A stretch of 64,000 nucleotides of DNA from Todiramphus chloris collaris (taxonomy: Eukaryota; Chordata; Aves; Coraciiformes; Alcedinidae): positions 422,757-486,756 of the forward strand of contig JANVCC010000064.1 in assembly GCA_025345505.1 (NCBI GenBank), read 5' to 3'. Positions 56,550-64,000 of the stretch are shown here, in pieces (position 1 is the first letter of the stretch; each line of letters starts with the position of its first letter). The notes beneath the pieces were generated by a model. It saw only the letters and a program-made list of their open reading frames with translations. It was not told the origin of the DNA and ran no database searches. Position numbers and translations under genes: made by a program.

Positions 56550-57355
56550 CGAATCCCAGCATGGATCGGAAGGGCCCTCTGGAGCTGATCTGGTGCCACC
56601 CCCTGCCCCATCCAGCAGGGGCACCCAGAGCAGGGGCCCAGCAGCGCAGGGTCCAGCTGGGGTGGGAATCTCTCCAGACAAGGAGACTCCACAGCCTCTC
56701 TGGGCAGCCTGGCACAGCCTCCCACACCCTCACACCAAAGAACTTGCTCCTCCTGCTCAGGGGGAACCTCCTGGGTTCCAGTTGGTGCCCGCTGCCCCTT
56801 GTCCTGGCGCTGGGCACCACTGAGCAGAGTCTGGCCCCAGGCTCTTGCCCCCCGGGGCCCTTTAGCTCTTGCTCAGCATTGCTCAGCTCCCCTCTCAGGC
56901 TGCTCTTCTCCAGCTGCACAGCCCCAGGGCTCTCAGCCTGGCCCCAGCACAGAGATGCTCCAGCCCCTCAGCAGCTTCCCAGCCTCTGCTGGACTCTCTC
57001 CCATGGTTCCCTGTCTCTCTTGAACTGGGGAGCCCAGAACTGGACCCAGTACTCCTGAGGTGCCTCACTGGGGCAGAGCGGAGGGGGAGGGGAACCTCCC
57101 TCGACCTGCTGCCCACACTCTTCTCCAGGCACCCCTGGAGTCCCTTGGCCTGCTCGGGTACAAAAGTACATTCCTGGCTCATGGGCAACTTGTTGTCCCC
57201 CAGCACTCCCAGGTCCTTCTCCACAGAGCTGCTTCCCAGCAGGTCCCCCCTCCCCTGTACTGGGGCAGTGGGTTTTTTCTCCCCAGGTGCAGGACCCTAC
57301 ACTTGCCCTACACATTCTTGTCCTTGCTATTAAGGACTGAAGTTCATGTAGGTGG
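56550..57355 (-). mobile_element. CR1 LINE, longest copy in the window
   Basis: About 800 bases of antisense CR1, from the GAATCCCAGCATGGATCGG 3' region back through the ORF2 end (TRGSGHQLEPRRFPL remnant) and upstream sequence that includes GCTCTTCTCCAGC and GAACTTCATG-like motifs. High GC content makes long chance frames here (such as 56239-56919 on minus and 56492-57058 on plus); these are not genes. Confidence 0.9.
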
Positions 57356-58316
57356 AACAGTGTCCATGGGCACTACTCCACAGACCTGTCCCACACCTGT
57401 TTCACCTCTCTACTGGTACACACACACCTTCCACATCACGCGTTTCCAAAGGGGTTTGCATGACATGTCAGCTCACCTCCTGCAGACAGGCATGGAACAG
57501 CTTGGTGAGAAAAGTGCTGCTCATGAGACAGCATTTCTGTGGTTTAGGGTTCTCTTAATCAATTAATTCTTTTTTTTTGGGGGGGTGGGGGAGGGGAAGT
57601 CTGCAGCTGCTAGTTTTGGAACATCCAACCCTAGAGCTGCAAAAGGTATGAAAGAAAGGCTAAGAAATCAATGAAAGAGACAACCCGAGTGGGGTCCAGA
57701 CTGTGTTCTGACTGCTGGTTTGTAAAACACCCACCTAAGCCCAACCTTTAAGAAACCATCTGGTATTTAGGCCTCCTTGAAACGGTAGCTGTGTGCTACA
57801 CAATGGAGCCACTTCCCAGGCGCACACGGTGCTCCGCGGGACTCCTTCCCCAGGGCACTTGCTGCAAAGATCTGGGAAAACTATTGGACTTCACACTCTT
57901 CTTACTCCTTCTGTCCAGCTGGGAATGGTCTCTAAAGTAAGGGAAAACATCCCCGCCTGTCACAACTGCAATGCTCCAAACCCACCTTGCAAAGAGGCAC
58001 ATGATCCAAAAGATGGCGAGCTGCACCAGCATCTCAGGAGCCTGGGAGGAGGCTGTGGAACACGCTGGGATCGCTGGAGCTGCTGCTCATGAATAGAATG
58101 CAATGGAAGTCAGTCCCACCTCCTCCAAATCGAGAGGAAAGGAAGCATTCGCTGACTTCTCCAGATGAGAAACCGCGATAGAGTTGAAGGGAAATGCCTG
58201 AACTCATACTGGAAACCTGTGGCAGAACAAGTGACCGAACCAGGCTGAGCACTGCCAAGGACAAGTGGAGTGGATTAGCTGCTCTCAGATTTTTTTTGGT
58301 GACTCACCAGAAGTAA

Positions 58317-58358
58317 AAAAGAAAGAAAGAAAGAAAGAAAGAAACAAACAAACAAACG
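58317..58358 (+). repeat. (GAAA)n(CAAA)n microsatellite
   Basis: About six GAAA units followed by three or four CAAA units, a perfect short tandem repeat and likely polymorphic. Confidence 0.9.
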
Positions 58359-58806
58359 GGCTTTGCAATCCCGGAATTGCATCACAGAGGGTTCTCCCAG
58401 TGCGTGTTAATGGCAAGCACTGGGAACCGCATGTGCCACTCCAGGGACTCATGCTGGGAAAAGACAAATTCAAACAGGCACAGGTACAGCTGAGGACTAA
58501 GGTGTAACCGGGGGAAGGGGGTATGAAAGAGAGAGAGAAGATTTGGGTTTATCCCAGCCAAACAGACAGAGAGGGGTATGGGGCAGTGGTCTGTAAATAC
58601 GCTGGGGCACAACATCAGGGGAAAGTGCTGCCTAAGCTCATTGTGCTGGCATGAGAGATGTACACCAGTCAGGAGCAAGTGTCAGTCCAAAATCAGAAGA
58701 AGGTGTTCAAAGCTCAGGGCAAAGAAGGTACAAAAATCCTTTTCAATGAGGAGCAGGGGTGGTGGAAGGAAAATCCATTCATCCTTTCCAGAAGCCTTGA
58801 AGAGTT

Positions 58807-58856
58807 TGGGAAAGGAATGATAGGGAAAGGAATGACAGGGAAAGGAAAGGAATGGT
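58807..58856 (+). repeat. GGAA-rich tandem repeat
   Basis: Three tandem units of about 17 bases based on GGGAAAGGAATGAYA carry seven GGAA cores in 50 bases. GGAA is the DNA core bound by ETS proteins, including FLI1 itself. Confidence 0.8.
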
Positions 58857-59354
58857 AGCGCACAGTCATGACTGACAGCGGAGGGGGAAGCTCAAAAATC
58901 TCTCCCACTCTGGAGTTCAAATTAAGTGCCTTAACTTTTCTTCACTCCTAAGGAATTTTGAAGAAGAATCTCTTGTTACATACACTGCTTAGCACAACAG
59001 AGACCACTCTGGTCTCTAGGCACTACCGTAGCACAAATAATTCCTAACACTAACCATCAACCATAATTACATCCTTCCTGAAGCAGAGATGACATAGGAG
59101 AATACCAAAAATGAAGAGCAGGGAACTAACTGCGAGCTTATTCCACCCATTAATGACCACCCCGTCTTCTGTGAGAACAAGAAACCATCTGCTCGCAGGC
59201 ACAGCCCTGCAAATCCAGAGGAGACGCTGAAGTGGACTTGAACTTCAGCAAGAGAAAGTGACCCGCTGAAGGGGATGAAGAGTGTTTGGTAAAACCTTTA
59301 CGTGCTGCTCTGGAAGCAGAGCCCAGTGGCGAAAGCAAAACCGTGTGTCTGAGG

Positions 59355-59811
59355 TGCTGGAGCGAATGCAGAGGAGGCAACGAAGCTGGGCAAGGGACTG
59401 GAGAAGAGATCCTATGAGGAGCATTTGAAGGAGCTGGGCCTGTTTAGCTTGAGGAAGAGGAGGCTGAGGGGAGCCCTCATCACTCTCTACAGCTCCCTGA
59501 AAGGACATTGCAGAGAGGCTGGTGCTGGGCTCTGCTCTCAGGTGATTAGGGACGGAACCAGAGCGGCCTCAAGCTGAAACAAGGGAGGTTTGGACTGGAC
59601 ACTAGGGAAAAATTCTTCACGAAAAGGGTGGTGAGAGATTGGAATGGGCTGCCCAGGGAGGGGGGTGAGTCCCCATCCCTGGATGTGTTTAAACTTCGCT
59701 TGGATGTGGTGTCGGGGGACATGGTCTAGGGGTGAACTTGTAGAGTAGGGGTAATGGTTGGAGATGATGATCCCAAGGGGCTTTTCCAACCGGAGTGATC
59801 CTGTGATTCTG
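59355..59811 (+). mobile_element. CR1 LINE, young copy B
   Basis: Close relative of copy A at 20475-21079: same subfamily, same 3' tail, about 95 percent identity by eye over 440 bases. A 4-base deletion (GGAA, in the segment matching RTRGNG) breaks the reading frame. The 5' truncation point differs from copy A, so the two are separate insertions, not a duplication. Confidence 0.92.
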
Positions 59812-62699
59812 TCCCAGGCATGAGTTTGTTGGGGCTCTGAGTTAAAAGGGGATACACCCTTTTCCTACCCAAAAAGTGTCACACAGGCAATATTTTTACA
59901 CAGCTTTCTATATAACACTACTCCAAATCCAGCAGGCAGCTCACAGCACAAAACCCCAACATAGTGTGAGACTCTGTGCCCCAGTTAAGATCACTGTGAC
60001 AGCGAGGCTGTTACAGACAAGCCTGGCACTATTTGCAGGATGATACCAAGAGCTGTTGCCCGACAGATCACATCAGCACACGCTTATTTTAAAGCCTCAC
60101 TGGTTCTAAATGAAGTCAGATGTATGAGTTTGTGCCTCTTAGAAACAGCACCAAGATATAAATATTTGCCCTGTGGAAAGATATACATGTGCATATTATA
60201 GCTAATTAAGGCAGGACATTACCACGCATGACATGGGGATTTTGAGAGCCAGTTTGGAGTGTCATCACCAGAAACAGTGACTCTTTCTGCAGCAAAGGGT
60301 CTCTGATGACCAAGAGTTAGGCAGATGGTCATTTCGACTCTCAGTACACCTCAAAGACACCCACAGCAACTCTGCTCCCTACTCAAAATAACTTTCAGGC
60401 TTTTGGGATCAGTTATTGGTGATCTATCCAGCTTTTGAGCTTGTATGTGTGTCGATAATTTCTGGCTCTAGTGATTTTTCTGCGTATCTGTGGTAAAACT
60501 CCTATAAGGGTGTGTAAAGTCCACCTTCTGCTACAAATCCCTGGATAATTCTAACACCAGGGACTTGTGAACAGCCACCAAGACTCCACAGTTCTGATGG
60601 AGACTTGCTGAGTGACCAGTGGCTTCCTGCATTTCATCTCCTGGCTGTTTCATGGTTTTGGGTTTTTTTTTTCCTTTGCCTGCTTAGATTATGGGCTCTT
60701 ATTCCATGTACGTGCCATGCTTCATCTTGGTGGGAGCCTCTGGGGACAACTACCATCATACAAGGAATTAATCATCCGAGTCATAACTTCTGGTTCTAAT
60801 CAGGAGTCAGTCCTAAAGGCCGATCTGCAACATGACCCTCACAGACAAATCCTCAGAATTTAATAGGGATTAAATCAATGGCGTTTTTATGGAAATTGAA
60901 TTATACTGTATAGAAATTTTTCCATAAGCAGAACACAGCAGAAAAGGCAAAACTTCCCCGATTTTCCCCCGGATTTTACAGAAGGGCTATCATTTTCTGA
61001 TATTTTTCCCTAGGTAATCCAAAGTTATTTGATTAAAAATGACATTTTTCAATGTAAAGGCAAAGGATTTTGTTACTACATGAGGAAACCTCAGAGTACA
61101 CTGAAACCTGCAGACGGGCAAATCTGCAGGAGGGCAATGATGCTAATTCTTTTCCTTGCTTAAAGTAACATAGCTCCTGCTCCTGAAATCCTGCTGATTT
61201 CAGTGGGAATTTGCAATTATCCAGGGAATATTTCTCAGAATCAGGCCCGTGTTTGCACTTTGTGCCAACATCGAGCTCCATGCTTCCGTAGTTGCTTTTA
61301 GTTGTGTTCAGAGGTGCTTTTCCAGGCCTGGTCCGAGGTCACGTTCCTCTCTCTGAACAAGAAGACAAGTGATTCTTGGCATTCACGTGAACAAAAACTT
61401 GTGGTTCTTATAAAGAGAAAGATTCTTATAAAGAAAAAGCACATGGAGATTATGAAGGGATGGTGTATCTCAGCAAACTGGTAGGCTTGGGAGGAGCTGG
61501 GGGGAAATGGCTCTTTCCCAAGGGACAGGCTGCATGGCAGAGTTTGGGTTGTGCGTTGGATCTTTCATCTCCGTAACGTATTCCTGGCAGGACTGAAACA
61601 GAACAGCAGCAGGAAAAAGAGTTGTAAGGAGACAGTAACTGCCACTCGGAGTGGGGGTTTAAGAGAGTAATTCCTGTTCAGATGCACAGGGCTGCCAGCT
61701 CCAGTACGTTCGAGGGCAATGCCATTTGTACTGTACGTGCATAACCATTTGGGGAGGAATTTCTGCCAGTAGCCTACATATTTCAGGACACCAAGTTCCA
61801 AGTTCAGACACCAAGTAAGCTTAGAGCATACAAGCCCACGCAAATCAATGAGATCTCAACACATGATTATTTGCTTCAGCAGAACATTAAAAATCCTGTA
61901 TCTCTAGTAACACACAGAGCCTCTGGCCAAGATTTTGCTGCTCTGCTTTTCTTTGGTAGACCGGAGCACGGTGGGCTGCCCACTGCTCTGGAAGCTGTTT
62001 CATTTCGACAGCAACACGGCTCTTGCACCTCGGTGGCTGGCAACGCAAAGCTCAAGGAGGTATGAAGAGGGCACTAGCACCCTAGGCAGCCTGGCTCAGA
62101 GACTGGGAAAAACAAGAAAGAAAAAGATCGAAATAATAAAAGGCAAATGGTCGATGCTAACATTATATGAAGTCCCAAGGAGATTTGGAACAGGAGCAGC
62201 AGAGGAGTTACAGTTTCCTTTGTTCTGTTAAAAGGAAAAAGGAAACACATCAGGAAACCAGACTGTGGAGCACAGGAAGTCTCACTTTGGCTGATAAAAA
62301 GGAACTGATGTGAGGTTGGTTCAGATGCAGTTATAAGTCAATCAAGCTTGGAACAACAAGAAGAGCTATTCAGAAGAAACCAGAGAGCCAAATTCTGCTT
62401 TTCGCTGTAAAAAAAGTGTATTTTAACCCCTCCTAATCTTTTCCTTATCTTTTCTTTTTTTTTTTTTTAAAAGAAAAGCTGCTATAAATGACATTCAAAG
62501 AAGAATTTTCTCATCATATCAAAATCGGTTTCCTGAACTCACCACACCTTCCACTGACCCCACCAGATCTTACTCCTGTTTCTTTTTTTCACTCATCAAC
62601 CAACTCAAAAAACTGTATTCTTGCAGATTTCTCTCCTCCCCTCACATCAAAACCAACATTTGTTAAGAAGGGCAGGTTTTTTTGCTGAGTGAGAAATCA

Positions 62700-62830
62700 G
62701 CAAATGACTAATTAAAGGCTCTCCAGCCCATTATGTTATTTTCACTCCCTCTGCCTAATTGACAAGCGTGGGCCAGGATGCTAACGTTCAAACCCTGGGT
62801 GCGCGGCTTTGTCAGGCTGGGGTGTGGGCA
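62700..62830. other. A/T-rich non-repetitive patch
   Basis: CTAATTAAAGG and CCTAATTGACAAG homeodomain-like motifs within otherwise unique sequence, ending in a small CpG-containing stretch. It could be a conserved element. Nothing stronger can be said. Confidence 0.2.
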
Positions 62831-63710
62831 CTTGATTTTTTTCATTGTTTCTTATTCTTTCGGAGTTGGTTGAGCTCTGGGTTAATCTGTGCTGGAAGAA
62901 CAGGAACAAGATATATGCAAATAAACCAGTAAACTTAGTTGTATCCCTGACAGTTGCTACCGGAGTCTCTGCCGAGCTGCGTTTCTGACTGTATTATAGA
63001 AAAAAACAAAGACAAAAAAAAAATCAGGAAAAGAAAGAATGCTCAATATACATGAAGAGCCAAGGTCATTTTCTCCACAACATCATACGAAGGCTGAGAT
63101 TTCACACGATGCCTGTGGGTTCTCCCTTCTGTTTCCAGTGAAACTTGTACATTCAGTGCCCCTCAGCCAGTTTTGCAGACCTTAATCAACGCATTTACAG
63201 AGAGAATCAAAATACTTTTTAAGCACCTAGAAAGAAGCCTGGTTTTCAGGGGGAAGAGTTACCTTTAAAAGCCAATGAGAGCTACAGGCTGCCAGCACCC
63301 TTACAAACCAAGCTATTTGCTTAGATAAATACACACCTACATACCTATTTTTAGGGCTCTGGCTTCAAAACATGGAAAAAAACCAGAATTAGACACATGA
63401 AAGTGTCTCCGGTATCAAACCCTGATGGTCCCTGTCAGGTCATTCCTTCAAAGTGTTGCCTTTGGTGCTGTCACTGAAGAAAGTGGAGATTTATCAGGAC
63501 AAGCTTGAGTGTCTTCAACAGTACCATACAGTAACATACATCCCTTTTGTTTAGGTCTCCGTCTTACAGCTAAAAGAAAAACTTTTGGTAGCAGAGGTGG
63601 GGGAGGAGGGAGGCAACGTTTGTGGCTTTACTACAAGAGACAGGTTTCTAGATCAGTGTTACTAGCTGCGTAGATACACATCGGTAATTACATGGTCTGG
63701 GTAACGAGGG

Positions 63711-63734
63711 GAAGAAAGAAAGAAAGAAAGAAAA
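63711..63734 (+). repeat. (GAAA)n microsatellite
   Basis: Five to six GAAA units. Short and perfect. Confidence 0.85.
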
Positions 63735-64000
63735 TAAGCATTAGATGCATCAACATTTGGAAGGCTTTGATACTTGGAACTCCATTGAGTAGATTGAACG
63801 TTGTCCTGTACCCTCGGTTGCTGTTTTGACAGTTCAGGTTGGGGATGCTCAGCTGGCACCCTGCCTGCCTGGGTGGTTGTGAAGATGCAGCACACAGTGC
63901 AACAAAGGCCTGGGGCCACCACCAGGCAACTGATTTCCAGAAGGAGGCAGAAAACCACATTTGCATGGTGCTATTTTAGTCCTTATTTTCAAACCCAGCT

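Noticed and set aside
56239-57566. Several frames of 100-226 codons on both strands
   Set aside because: They fall in a GC-rich antisense CR1 copy, overlap one another, and encode no domain beyond CR1 remnants.

Overview
This is vertebrate, almost certainly avian, genomic DNA covering most of one ETS-family gene, FLI1, on the minus strand. The bird call rests on at least nine CR1 LINE fragments, several ending in the avian octamer-like 3' tails (ATTCTATGATTCTATGA or TGATTCTGTGATTCTG), on compact introns, and on a protein that is close to known vertebrate FLI1. The lineage within birds cannot be told from the sequence.

Gene layout, read 5' to 3' on the minus strand and numbered after the nine-exon mammalian gene: exon 2 (34524-34313), exon 3 (27060-26906), exon 4 (23404-23201), exon 5 (16761-16693), exon 7 (3922-3860), exon 8 (2561-2514) and the coding part of exon 9 (1534-1005). 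A 3' UTR of about 0.9 kb follows, with an AATAAA signal at 110-105 and a GT-rich tail reaching base 1. All exons have AG acceptors and GT donors and their phases join without a shift. Together they give 426 codons plus the stop, with an N-terminal activation region, a PNT/SAM domain (exons 3-4), a variable linker (exons 5-7), the ETS DNA-binding domain and the C-terminal region (exon 9). Two pieces of the expected protein were not found: exon 1 (six residues, probably beyond base 64000) and exon 6 (about 22 residues, expected between 3923 and 16692). Exons 5 and 7 remain in frame without exon 6.

The rest is intron. Intron 1 occupies at least 34525-64000 and holds most CR1 copies, a CpG-rich element near 54 kb, a 14-bp minisatellite whose units carry E-boxes, a GGAA cluster, and several patches dense in factor motifs. 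Introns 2-5 hold one or two CR1 copies, a second CpG-island-like element near 11 kb, and a paired CACGTG palindrome near 15.2 kb. I see no other protein-coding gene, tRNA, rRNA, CRISPR array or non-LINE mobile element. The many short open frames are random, lie inside CR1, or are antisense to FLI1 exons.

I did not find a new biological system. The most checkable points are three miR-145 seed matches in the 3' UTR, the divergent linker with the unlocated exon 6, the two intragenic CpG islands, and the repeat-derived E-box and ETS-core arrays inside a gene that is itself controlled by E-box, GATA and ETS factors.
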